DNA from: Lysobacter antibioticus
Lineage (GTDB): Bacteria > Pseudomonadota > Gammaproteobacteria > Xanthomonadales > Xanthomonadaceae
Assembly (NCBI RefSeq): GCF_001442535.1
Contig: NZ_CP013141.1
Location: 3,886,979-3,950,978 of the forward strand
Reading direction: 5' to 3'
DNA length: 64,000 nucleotides
The translations under genes and the position numbers were made by a program. Of the stretch, positions 41,135 to 48,846 are shown piece after piece; the stretch's first letter is position 1, and every line of letters starts with the position of its first letter. A model generated the notes under the pieces. That model did no database searches. It was not told the DNA's origin and saw nothing but the letters and a program-made list of their open reading frames with translations.

Positions 41135-41403
41135 GCTATTGAGACATAGGCGCCTATCCCGGCCAACGATGGCCGCTAAACGAATGCGGTCGCGGCTCGC
41201 GCCGCTCCTACCCCGAAGCCGCACTGCTGTTATCGTTGCTGTGCGCCGTTTCGTACTAGCGAAGGCAATCGAAGACCCGGAGGGCGGCGCGCAGGGATGC
41301 GCGCCGTTTTTCATCGGGACAGGGATGTCCCGTATGAAAAATCACCGCGCATGCACCGCTCGTGCGGGCCTGTGATTCAAAACAAAAGCATTTTTCTTTG
41401 GTT

Positions 41404-42542
41404 TGCACTGTCAACGTCTAAGTGCAGCAAACGAGTCGAAAACACTCTGACGAACCTTCGCGGCTAACTCAGGCATGCCCAGCTCACGCAAGAACACCAC
41501 CGCCGGGAATTGATAGCCCAACGACGCCCGTGGCCGCGTGTTGAACTCATGAGCGATTCGATCCAATTGCCGTTGCGTGTAGCCCGACAGATCGGTGCCC
41601 TTCGGAAAATATTGCCGGAGCAGACCGTTGGTGTTCTCGCAGATGCCGCGCTGCCAAGGACTGCTTGGGTCAGCGAAGTAGACCGATACGTTGGTGCGCT
41701 GGGTCAATACCCGATGCAGCGCCATCTCCTTGCCCTGGTCGTAGGTCAGCGTCTGCCTCGCCGATAGCGGCAAACGACGCAGCACCCGGCTGAATCCCTC
41801 CAGCGCGTCAGCGGCCGTGCAACCACGCATCCGCGCCAGCACCGTGAACAGGGTCTTGCGGTCCACCAGCACGCCGATCGCCGAAGCGTTGCGTGCGCCG
41901 ACCAGGAAATCGCCTTCCCAGTGGCCGGGCACCAGGCGTTCGGTGGCGGCGGGCGGACGCAGGTGAATACTCTGCACATCCAGCATCCGACCGCGCCGCT
42001 CCGGGCCCCGTGCGGACGAATGGCGGGCAGCGCGCTGCTGCTTCAGTAAACGAGTCAGCTCCCGCCGAATGGGGCCACGGGGCATGGCATAAATCGCCGT
42101 ATAGATGGTCTCGTGCGACACCCGCCACTCCGGTCGGTCAGGATATTCTTCGCGCAGTCCCTGGCTGATCTGACGTGGCGACCAATAACGTGCCAGTCGC
42201 CGCTGCACCTCCAGCCACAAGGCACTGTCGGCGCTCAGCTTGCGCTCGCGTCGCGCTCGACGGCGCAAGCGCCGCGCCCGTTCGCCAGCACGAACCGCAT
42301 CATAGCCTCGCCGGGGTCGACCCAGCGCCGGGGTGGGCCCCGGCGTACGCACCCCATTGCGGGCCAATTCGCGCGACACGCTGCTATCGGCACGCCCCAA
42401 CATTCGGGCGATAGCGCGGCCGCTATGGCCATGCTGCTTCATGGCCATGAGCACACCGCGTTCTTCGGCGCTGAAGTGGCTGTACTGGGTTCCCATGCGC
42501 TGACCTCAAGGGTGGGTGATGCGCTTGAGGTTAGACAGTGCA
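41404..42542 (-). mobile_element. IS30-family insertion sequence (complete)
   Basis: 1139 bp bounded by imperfect inverted repeats that begin TGCACTGTC at 41404 and, read inward from the right end, TGCACTGTCTAAC at 42542. Direct repeats GTT flank it (41401-41403 and 42543-42545), a 3 bp target duplication. One intact transposase gene fills the element, its stop codon lying inside the left inverted repeat. Intact ends and ORF suggest recent insertion. Confidence 0.93.
41411..42496 (-). CDS. IS30-family transposase
   Basis: 361 residues. N-terminal HTH (FSAEERGVLMAMKQHGHSGRAIARMLGRADSSVSREL), then a DDE integrase core: D in GHWEGDFLVGARN, D in TYDQGKEMALH and E in RGICENTNGLLRQYFPKG, followed by FNTRPRASLGY typical of IS30. 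No frameshift or internal stop. It cuts and joins the terminal inverted repeats of its own element. Confidence 0.96.
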   Translation of the reverse strand: MGTQYSHFSAEERGVLMAMKQHGHSGRAIARMLGRADSSVSRELARNGVRTPGPTPALGRPRRGYDAVRAGERARRLRRRARRERKLSADSALWLEVQRRLARYWSPRQISQGLREEYPDRPEWRVSHETIYTAIYAMPRGPIRRELTRLLKQQRAARHSSARGPERRGRMLDVQSIHLRPPAATERLVPGHWEGDFLVGARNASAIGVLVDRKTLFTVLARMRGCTAADALEGFSRVLRRLPLSARQTLTYDQGKEMALHRVLTQRTNVSVYFADPSSPWQRGICENTNGLLRQYFPKGTDLSGYTQRQLDRIAHEFNTRPRASLGYQFPAVVFLRELGMPELAAKVRQSVFDSFAALRR

Positions 42543-42604
42543 GTTACTTTCTTTTGTTGCTTTAGACAAAAGAAAGTTACCCGCCGCTTTAGTGGCGGAA
42601 GCTC

Positions 42605-42925
42605 TTAGCGTTTGATTCTGATCCTGACCTTGCTTGAGCGATGCGTCGCGAAACCGAAACGGCGCGGTCGCGGCTTGCGCCGCTCCTACCCCTGCGACGC
42701 CACGCCGCTTCGATACATGGCACCAGCCTTGCTGCCTTCATGCGTCCCGCGGTCGCGACTTATGACCGAAGGAAATCCAGTAGGACGTCGCCCCTACATG
42801 AGGCCATGCGAAGCGACGAAGCGAGATTGCGAGTACCCGTCGCGGCTCCCGCCGCTCCTACCCTTGGCTCCAGCCGGAAACCGCGAGCGTCGTGCTGGGC
42901 CCCGACACTCCCCGAACCGGCGGGC
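42605..42925. other. Gap with GTAG-REP copies
   Basis: 321 bp holding minus-orientation GTAG-REPs at 42666-42689 and 42838-42861 and a degenerate copy at 42752-42797 that carries the 24 bp insert. No gene. Confidence 0.75.
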
Positions 42926-44359
42926 TCAATGCCCGCCGTCGAGCGCCTTCAGCTCCGAGACCAGCGCGCTGGCCATTTCCGCACCGTCGCCGTACAACAT
43001 GCGGGTGTTGTCGGCGTAGAACAACGCGTTCTCGATGCCCGCAAAACCCGTACCCTTGCCTCGCTTGATCACGATGGTGTTCTTGGAATTGACCACGTCA
43101 AGAATCGGCATGCCGTAGATCGGCGAGGACGGGTCGGTCTTGGCGACCGGGTTGACCACGTCGTTGGCGCCGATCACCAGCGATACGTCGGTGTTGGCGA
43201 ACTCGGGGTTGATGTCGTCCATGTCGGCGATCATGTCGTAGGGCACGCCGGCTTCGGCAAGCAACACGTTCATATGGCCCGGCATGCGCCCGGCGACCGG
43301 GTGGATCGCGAATTTCACCTTGACCCCGCGCTCGGTCAGCTTCTGGGTCAGCTCCCAGATCTTGTGCTGCGCCTGCGCCACCGCCAGGCCATAGCCCGGC
43401 ACGATCACCACGCGTTCGGCGAAGGCCATCATCGCGGCGACGTCGCCGGCTTCGATCGGCTTCTGGGTGCCGCTGATTTCCTGCGCCTGGCCACCGCCGC
43501 CGAAATTGGAGAACAGCACGCCGCTGATCGGGCGATTCATCGCCTTGGCCATCAGGCGCGTCAGCAGCATGCCGGCCGCGCCGACCATGGTGCCGGCGAT
43601 GATCAGCGCTTCGTTGCCGAGCACATAGCCCTCGAAGGCCACGGCTAGGCCGGTGAAGGCGTTGTACAGCGAGATCACCACCGGCATGTCGGCGCCGCCG
43701 ATCGGCAACGTCATCAGCACGCCGAGCAGCAAGGCCAGCACGAAGAAGGCGATGATCACCGGCACGTTGAGGGTCATGACCGCGGCGATGCCGAACACCA
43801 CCATCGCCAACGCGATCAGCCCATTGAAAATCTGCTGGCCGGGGAACACCACACGCCGGTCCAGGCGCCCGTCGAGCTTGGCCCAGGCGATCACCGAACC
43901 CGACAGCGACACCGCGCCGATCGCCGCGCCGACCACCGCCAGCACCAGGGCGATGTTCGGCGTCTGCATGTCGATGACGCCGCGCTCGATCTGCGCCTGC
44001 AAGGGGTCGGCCGGCAGCCGCGCCGACAGGCGCAACAGCTCGACCGCGCCGATCGCCGCCGCCGAACCGCCGCCCATGCCGTTGTACAAGGCGACCATCT
44101 GCGGCATGTCGGTGATCGCGACCTTCTTGCCCGAGACCCAGGCCAGCGCCGTGCCGATGCCGACCGCCAGCAGGATCAGCCCCATGTTGTGCAGGTCGGG
44201 CTGGAAGAAGGTCGCCACGGTCGCGATGACCATGCCCGCACCGGCCCAGCGGATGCCGCTGCGCGCGGTGACCGGCGAGGCCATGCGTTGCAGGCCCAGC
44301 AGGAACAGGGTTGCGGCAACCAGGTAACTGCACTTGACCAGGATCAGCATCAGGTTCAT
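42926..44359 (-). CDS. pntB: NAD(P) transhydrogenase subunit beta
   Basis: 477 residues. The membrane domain dII comprises the first ~280 residues with about nine helices (YLVAATLFLLGLQRMASP..., ALVLAVVGAAIGAVSLSGSVIAW). The NADP(H)-binding dIII follows with VIVPGYGLAVAQAQHKIWEL, GRMPGHMNVLLAEAGVPYD, LVIGANDVVNPVA and GFAGIENALFY. It couples hydride transfer between NADH and NADP+ to proton flow across the inner membrane. pntAB lies 127 bp upstream in the same direction. Confidence 0.97.
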   Translation of the reverse strand: MNLMLILVKCSYLVAATLFLLGLQRMASPVTARSGIRWAGAGMVIATVATFFQPDLHNMGLILLAVGIGTALAWVSGKKVAITDMPQMVALYNGMGGGSAAAIGAVELLRLSARLPADPLQAQIERGVIDMQTPNIALVLAVVGAAIGAVSLSGSVIAWAKLDGRLDRRVVFPGQQIFNGLIALAMVVFGIAAVMTLNVPVIIAFFVLALLLGVLMTLPIGGADMPVVISLYNAFTGLAVAFEGYVLGNEALIIAGTMVGAAGMLLTRLMAKAMNRPISGVLFSNFGGGGQAQEISGTQKPIEAGDVAAMMAFAERVVIVPGYGLAVAQAQHKIWELTQKLTERGVKVKFAIHPVAGRMPGHMNVLLAEAGVPYDMIADMDDINPEFANTDVSLVIGANDVVNPVAKTDPSSPIYGMPILDVVNSKNTIVIKRGKGTGFAGIENALFYADNTRMLYGDGAEMASALVSELKALDGGH

Positions 44360-44486
44360 CGGACCGCCCGCTTCATGAAACCACCATTGCCGGAACGGCA
44401 GGCCCCGACCCGGCAGCGTGTGCCCGGCGACGAGGAAGACAGCGGCGACGGCCGGCGCTGCGGCCCGGCCGGAATGACGAGGACCA

Positions 44487-44792
44487 TCAGGCGCCTCCCT
44501 TGCCGGCCGGCTTCTTGCTGGACTTGAACATCTCCAGCATGCGTTCGGTCACCACGTAGCCGCCGGCGGCGTTGCCGGCGCCGAGCAGCACGGCGACGAA
44601 GCCGATGGCTTTTTCCAGGGTGGTCTCGGCATGCCCCAGCACGATGATCGCGCCGATCAGGACGATGCCGTGGATGAAGTTGGAACCCGACATCAGCGGT
44701 GTGTGCAGGATCACCGGCACCCGCGAGATGATTACGTGGCCGGCGATACCCGCCAGCATGAAGATGTACAGCGCCACGAACCCGTCGCTCAT
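44487..44792 (-). CDS. pntAB: NAD(P) transhydrogenase subunit alpha part 2
   Basis: 101 residues with three membrane helices (FVALYIFMLAGIAGHVIISRVP, FIHGIVLIGAIIVLGHA, AIGFVAVLLGAGNAAGGYVV). This is the membrane anchor that in E. coli is fused to PntA and in many bacteria is separate. The ATG at 44792 follows GGGGAAAGA; an in-frame ATG at 44807 lacks such a site. Same strand as pntB. Confidence 0.94.
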   Translation of the reverse strand: MSDGFVALYIFMLAGIAGHVIISRVPVILHTPLMSGSNFIHGIVLIGAIIVLGHAETTLEKAIGFVAVLLGAGNAAGGYVVTERMLEMFKSSKKPAGKGGA

Positions 44793-44988
44793 CCGTTCTT
44801 TCCCCATGCGATGTCTGCCGCATCATAACCGGCCATGAATGCGGCGCCAGCGTTGTCAACCGATCCGATGCCGGGGCGTTGCCAGATTCCGTAGCCGGTG
44901 CACATTCCACCGCACAGGAATCCCGATGCCGACCCCACCCGACCGCCGCGCTCGCCGCCCGGCCGCAGCACACTAAGGAGCCGTCCAG

Positions 44989-45612
44989 GTGCTGCAACCG
45001 CCAGGCGCCCGTATGCTGGATACCGTGAGCATCGATGCCGATCCGCGGGTCCAGGACATGCCGCCGCTGCCCGAGGACGGGCCGCCGGAGCCGGCCGTAC
45101 GCCTGCCGGCGACCATCGAGGCCTTCCTGGCCGGCCTGGGCACGCGGGCGTTCCGCTTCGCCGAGCTCGGCCTGCGCCACCGCGAGGATGCGCTCGACGC
45201 GGTCCAGGACGCGATGATGAAGATGCTGGCCTATCGCGAGCGCCCGGCGTCGGAATGGACCCCGCTGTTCTGGAGCATCCTGCGCAGCCGGATCGTCGAC
45301 ATCCAACGCCGGCGGACCTTCCGTCTGCGCTGGCTGGCACCGGCCCCGCGCGAAGACGACGCGCCGCTGGACTGGGCCGACGACGGCCCCGACCCGCAGC
45401 GCACCCACGACGGCCGCGAAGCCTATGCGCGTCTGAGCGATGCGCTGACCAAGCTGCCGCGCAGGCAACGCGAGGCCTTCAGCCTGCGGATCCTGGAAGA
45501 ACTCGACGTCGCCACGACCGCGCGGGCGATGGGTTGCAGCGAAGGCGCGGTGAAAACCCATCTGTCGCGCGCGCGCGAAGCCCTGCAGCGGCAATTGGAG
45601 GAATGGCGATGA
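44989..45612 (+). CDS. RNA polymerase sigma factor, ECF type
   Basis: 207 residues. Sigma region 2 (EDALDAVQDAMMKMLAYRERP, FWSILRSRIVDIQRRRTF) and region 4 (LPRRQREAFSLRILEELDVATTARAMGCSEGAVKTHLSRAREALQRQL). GTG start fixed by AAGGAG eight bases upstream; an ATG at 45013 is internal. It overlaps the next gene by four bases and heads a three-gene operon. Promoter targets unknown. Confidence 0.92.
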   Translation: MLQPPGARMLDTVSIDADPRVQDMPPLPEDGPPEPAVRLPATIEAFLAGLGTRAFRFAELGLRHREDALDAVQDAMMKMLAYRERPASEWTPLFWSILRSRIVDIQRRRTFRLRWLAPAPREDDAPLDWADDGPDPQRTHDGREAYARLSDALTKLPRRQREAFSLRILEELDVATTARAMGCSEGAVKTHLSRAREALQRQLEEWR

Positions 45613-46040
45613 CGACCCCGAACGAACGGCCCGGACCGGGCCCTCAGCTTCAACCCGCCGCGGACCGCGACCAGCGCTTCGATCAGGCCATGCGCGCCCT
45701 GCACGCACGTGCCGTCGATCAGGTGACCCCGCAGACCCGCGCCCGCCTGCGCACGATCCGCAGCGAGGCCGCGGCCGCGCCGGTGCGCCGCTCCGGCGTG
45801 CTCGGCTGGGCCCTGGCCAGCGGCGGCGTGGCCGCGTTCGCCCTGGCCCTGGGCCTGCAGTTCGTCGGCGGCAACGGCGGTGCGCCCGCCGTGCCCGAAT
45901 CGGCGCCGGCCGTGGCCAGCGCGGCGGCGGTCGACGCGGTTTACGACCCCGACACCGCGGTCGCCGCGCTCGACGAGAATCCCGACCTTTACCTGTGGCT
46001 GGCGTCCAACGGCGACGCCCTGCCGAATCCTTCGGAGTAA
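45609..46040 (+). CDS. Probable membrane-anchored anti-sigma-like protein
   Basis: 143 residues. The cytoplasmic N-terminal part is acidic and Arg-rich (FDQAMRALHARAVDQVTPQTRARLRTIR), then one membrane helix (VLGWALASGGVAAFALALGLQFVGG) and a short Ala/Asp-rich exterior part (YDPDTAVAALDENPDLYLWLASNGD). Position directly after an ECF sigma gene with ATGA overlap suggests an anti-sigma role; no ZAS motif is seen. Homologues are annotated only as hypothetical or DUF3619-like. Confidence 0.75.
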   Translation: MTTPNERPGPGPQLQPAADRDQRFDQAMRALHARAVDQVTPQTRARLRTIRSEAAAAPVRRSGVLGWALASGGVAAFALALGLQFVGGNGGAPAVPESAPAVASAAAVDAVYDPDTAVAALDENPDLYLWLASNGDALPNPSE

Positions 46041-46045
46041 GCGCC

Positions 46046-46540
46046 ATGCGCCGCACCCTCACGAGCCGCACCTTCACGGGCCGCAGCCTCAGCCTGGTCT
46101 TCATCGCCCTGGCCCTGCTCGCCGCCGCCCCGGCCTTCGCCGACGATCCGCCGGCCGCCGGCCGCACCAGCGCGCCGTTGCCGGCCTGGGAACAACTGAC
46201 CCAGGCCCAGCGCGAACAGCTGATCGCACCGATGCGCGACCGCTGGAACAACTCGCCCGACGAGCGCCAGCGCATGTTCGAGCACGCCCGCCGCTGGCAG
46301 CAGATGACCCCGGAAGAGCGCAAGAACGCCCGCCGCGGCATGAAGCGCTGGGAGCACATGAGCCCGGAGGATCGCGGCCAGATGCGCGCCCTGTACGCCA
46401 AGATGCACGGCCTCGACGACGAGGGCCGGCGCGCCCTGATGGCCAAGTGGCGCGCGATGACCCCGGAACAGCGCCGCGCCTGGGCCCAGGCCAACCCGGC
46501 GCCGCCGAAGCCGGACCGGCCGCGTCCGCCGCGCGATTGA
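46046..46540 (+). CDS. Exported DUF3106-family protein
   Basis: 164 residues. Signal peptide (LVFIALALLAAAPAFA), then repeated helical units rich in Trp, Arg and Glu: WEQLTQAQREQLIAPMRDRW, RRWQQMTPEERKNARRGMKRW, MSPEDRGQMRALYAKM and KWRAMTPEQRRAWAQ, with a Pro-rich tail. The pattern W-x2-(M/L)(T/S)PE-x-R is the DUF3106 hallmark and recalls Spy/CpxP-like periplasmic helices. Third gene of the sigma operon, consistent with an envelope-stress role (inferred). GGAG lies eight bases before the ATG. Confidence 0.87.
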   Translation: MRRTLTSRTFTGRSLSLVFIALALLAAAPAFADDPPAAGRTSAPLPAWEQLTQAQREQLIAPMRDRWNNSPDERQRMFEHARRWQQMTPEERKNARRGMKRWEHMSPEDRGQMRALYAKMHGLDDEGRRALMAKWRAMTPEQRRAWAQANPAPPKPDRPRPPRD

Positions 46541-46670
46541 GTTTGCGGCGCACCGAGACTTCTTTGCGCCAAGCTAACGGCAACGGCGTGCCGCTCTTGG
46601 GTAGGAGCGGCGCGAGCCGCGACCGCGCAGCTGGCGATTGCGGCGTTTCTGACCGCAGCGCGGCGAAGCC

Positions 46671-46694
46671 ACAGCAACAGCAACAGCAACAGCA
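46671..46694. repeat. Hexanucleotide array (CAGCAA)n
   Basis: Four copies abutting the R half-element. Confidence 0.85.
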
Positions 46695-46923
46695 AAGCTT
46701 CCGTCCGCTGACGCGACCGGGTTACTTTCTTTTGCTGGCCCAAAAGAAAGCTAACCAAAGAAAAGGCCTTCCTTGACGAAGCCCCCCTGCGAGCACGCAG
46801 CGCGCGTCGGGATTTTCCGATAAGACATCCTTGTCTTATCGGAAAACGCCGCACGTCCTGTGCGGCGCCCTCCGGGTCTACGATCGCATCGCAAGCTCGA
46901 AACTGCGCCAAGCTGTTTACGGC
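46694..46923 (+). repeat. R half-element (copy 4)
   Basis: Stems GATAAGAC/GTCTTATC and CGCCGCAC/GTGCGGCG intact. No nested insert. Confidence 0.85.
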
Positions 46924-47038
46924 AACGGGGGCGATCACCTGTAGGAGCGGCGTGAGCCGCGACCACGAACTGTGGGCGGTGACGATATTTCGTAGCCGAC
47001 GTCAAGTCCTCGGCCATGGTTTAGCCTTAGCTGTTGCT

Positions 47039-47260
47039 GTGCGTCGCTGAGCACTCGCGAAGGCCATCGAAGACCCGGAGGGCGGCGCGCAGGGATGCGC
47101 GCCGTTTTTCATCGGGACATGGATGTCCCGTATGAAAAATCCCTGCGTTGGCATCGCTCGTGCGGGCCCTTGATTCAAAGAAAAGCACTTTTCTTTGGTT
47201 ACCTTTCTTTTGTTGCTTATGACAAAAGAAAGTAACCCGCCGCTTTAGTGGCGGAAGCTT
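47039..47260 (-). repeat. L half-element (copy 4)
   Basis: Stems GGCGCGC (47084-47090)/GCGCGCC (47097-47103) and CATCGGGAC/GTCCCGTATG intact, with the TTACCTTTCTTTTG/CAAAAGAAAGTAA arms. It is an uninterrupted reference for the site used by IS30. Confidence 0.85.
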
Positions 47261-47529
47261 TTGGCGTTTTATTTAGATGTTGCTTGATGGGAGCGAGGCA
47301 ACTCCGACGCGCCGCGGTCGCGGCTTGCGCCGCTCCTACCCTGACGGGCTACCGCCACCATCGGCGCAAGATTGTTGCGGCGCGGTCGCGGCTCGCGCCG
47401 CTCCTACCCTGCGATGGCACGCCGCTTCGATGAACAACACCGGCGTTGCGGCTTCTGCGCGTCCCGCGGTCGCGGCTCACGCCGCTCCTACACAGGAGCG
47501 ACCGCGAATGGATAACGCCGTCGAAGGGT

Positions 47530-48648
47530 TTACGCCGCCGCAGGTGCAGCAGCCGCCGGACGCTCCGGCCATACGGTCTTCGCCAGCAACTCGTCGTTCC
47601 AGTCGTACGTCACCGCACCGTCGTTGACGAACAGGCTGACGAAATTGAACACGTTGCGGGCGTACATCTCGCTGGCATGCACCGCGCCGCTGCTGGCGAG
47701 GTTCAGGGGACCGGCGATGGTGACGCCGTTGACGTCGATGGTTTCGCCCGGCCGGGTCAGTTCGCAGTTGCCGCCGGTCTCGGCGGCCAGGTCGACCAGC
47801 ACACTGCCCGGCTTCATGCCGGCGATCATCGCCGCAGTGACGATCTTCGGCGCCGGGCGCCCAGGCACGGCCGCGGTGCAGACGATCACGTCGATGTTCT
47901 TGAGATGCTCGCCGAGGCGGCGCTGCTGTTCGGCGCGCTCCTCCTCGGTGAGCTGGCGCGCATAACCGCCCTCGCCCGCGGCGCTGACGCCGAGATCGAG
48001 GAACTTGCCGCCCAGCGATTCGATTTGCTCGCGCGTTTCCGGGCGCACGTCGAAGCCTTCGACCTGGGCCCCGAGGCGCTTGGCCGTGGCGATCGCCTGC
48101 AGTCCGGCGACGCCGGCGCCGACGATCAACACCTTCGACGGGCGGATCGTGCCGGCCGCGGTGGTCAGCATCGGGAAGAAGCGCGGCGTCAGCTGGCCGG
48201 CGATCAACACCGCCTTGTAGCCGGCCATGCCGGCCTGCGAGCTCAGCACGTCCATGGCCTGGGCGCGGGTGGTGCGCGGCAGGCGTTCGAGCGGGAAGGC
48301 CTGCAGGCGCTGGGCGACGATGGCCTCGCCGCGGGCGGCGTCGGCCTGCGGCGCCAGCAGGCCGACCAGGGCCGCGCCTTCGCGCAAGGCGCTCAGCCGG
48401 GCCGGATCGGGCGATTGCACGCACAACACGACATCGGCCTGGCCCAGGGCCGCGGCGGCATCGTCGGCCAGTTCCGCACCGGCCTGGACATAGGCCTCGT
48501 CGGTGAAGCTGGCGGCACGTCCGGCGCCGCGCTCGATGCGCACGCGCGCACCTCGGGCGACCAGTTTCTTGCAGGTCTCCGGCGTCAGCGCCACGCGCTT
48601 CTCGCCAACCGCCGTCTCGCTCGCAACGCCAATCGTAATGCCCGACAT
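47530..48648 (-). CDS. pntAA: NAD(P) transhydrogenase subunit alpha part 1
   Basis: 372 residues, the soluble NAD(H)-binding dI domain. MSGITIGVASETAVGEKRVALTPETCKKL at the N-terminus, dinucleotide loop VLIVGAGVAGLQAIATAKRLGAQVEGFDVR, and the mobile-loop region CTAAVPGRPAPKIVTAAMIAGMKPGSVLVDLAAETGGNCE. It works with PntAB and PntB (42926-44792), normally adjacent, but here 2.7 kb away. GGAG six bases before the ATG at 48648 sets the start. Confidence 0.96.
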   Translation of the reverse strand: MSGITIGVASETAVGEKRVALTPETCKKLVARGARVRIERGAGRAASFTDEAYVQAGAELADDAAAALGQADVVLCVQSPDPARLSALREGAALVGLLAPQADAARGEAIVAQRLQAFPLERLPRTTRAQAMDVLSSQAGMAGYKAVLIAGQLTPRFFPMLTTAAGTIRPSKVLIVGAGVAGLQAIATAKRLGAQVEGFDVRPETREQIESLGGKFLDLGVSAAGEGGYARQLTEEERAEQQRRLGEHLKNIDVIVCTAAVPGRPAPKIVTAAMIAGMKPGSVLVDLAAETGGNCELTRPGETIDVNGVTIAGPLNLASSGAVHASEMYARNVFNFVSLFVNDGAVTYDWNDELLAKTVWPERPAAAAPAAA

Positions 48649-48846
48649 GCTTCGCTCCGTGCCCCGTTCGCCGCATCGTAGCGGAATGACCGGCAGCCGT
48701 GCGATCTCGATGGCCCCGGCAAGCGGACCCATTGCCCGGATCGAACGCTCGGATCGAATGTGCTCGGCGAGGCCTGAATGCGAAACCCGCCTTGCGGCGG
48801 GTCGGGGTAAAGACGCCGCAACGGTCGGCCGGCACGGCCGCCCGCC

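Larger units (their letters stand above)
40691..41403. other. Repeat island 3, left part (no gene)
   Basis: A degenerate L fragment (40770-40813), an R half, a CAACAG array, one GTAG-REP (41188-41211, minus orientation) and the larger part of an L half that is split by the IS30 element. Confidence 0.85.
41239..42604 (-). repeat. L half-element (copy 3) split by IS30
   Basis: The element occupies 41239-41403 and continues at 42543-42604. Joining the parts across one copy of GTT restores CTTTGGTTACTTTCTTTTG, the sequence of intact L copies. The right part contains a 15 bp inverted arm pair TTACTTTCTTTTGT/ACAAAAGAAAGTTA. Confidence 0.88.
46541..47529. other. Repeat island 4 (no gene)
   Basis: About 1 kb: GTAG-REP (46601-46624), CAGCAA array, R half, GTAG-REP (46941-46964), L half in inverse orientation, then three minus-orientation GTAG-REPs (47316-47339, 47384-47407, 47468-47491) spaced about 68-84 bp. 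Confidence 0.85.

Noticed and set aside
41404..42542. Composite transposon carrying island DNA
   Set aside because: Only one IS30 copy is present, flanked by a simple GTT duplication, so it is a single insertion.
47316..47491. Three evenly spaced ~24 bp repeats resembling a short CRISPR array
   Set aside because: They are GTAG-REP palindromes found singly and in both orientations across the window, spacers differ in length (about 44 and 60 bp), and no cas gene is present.
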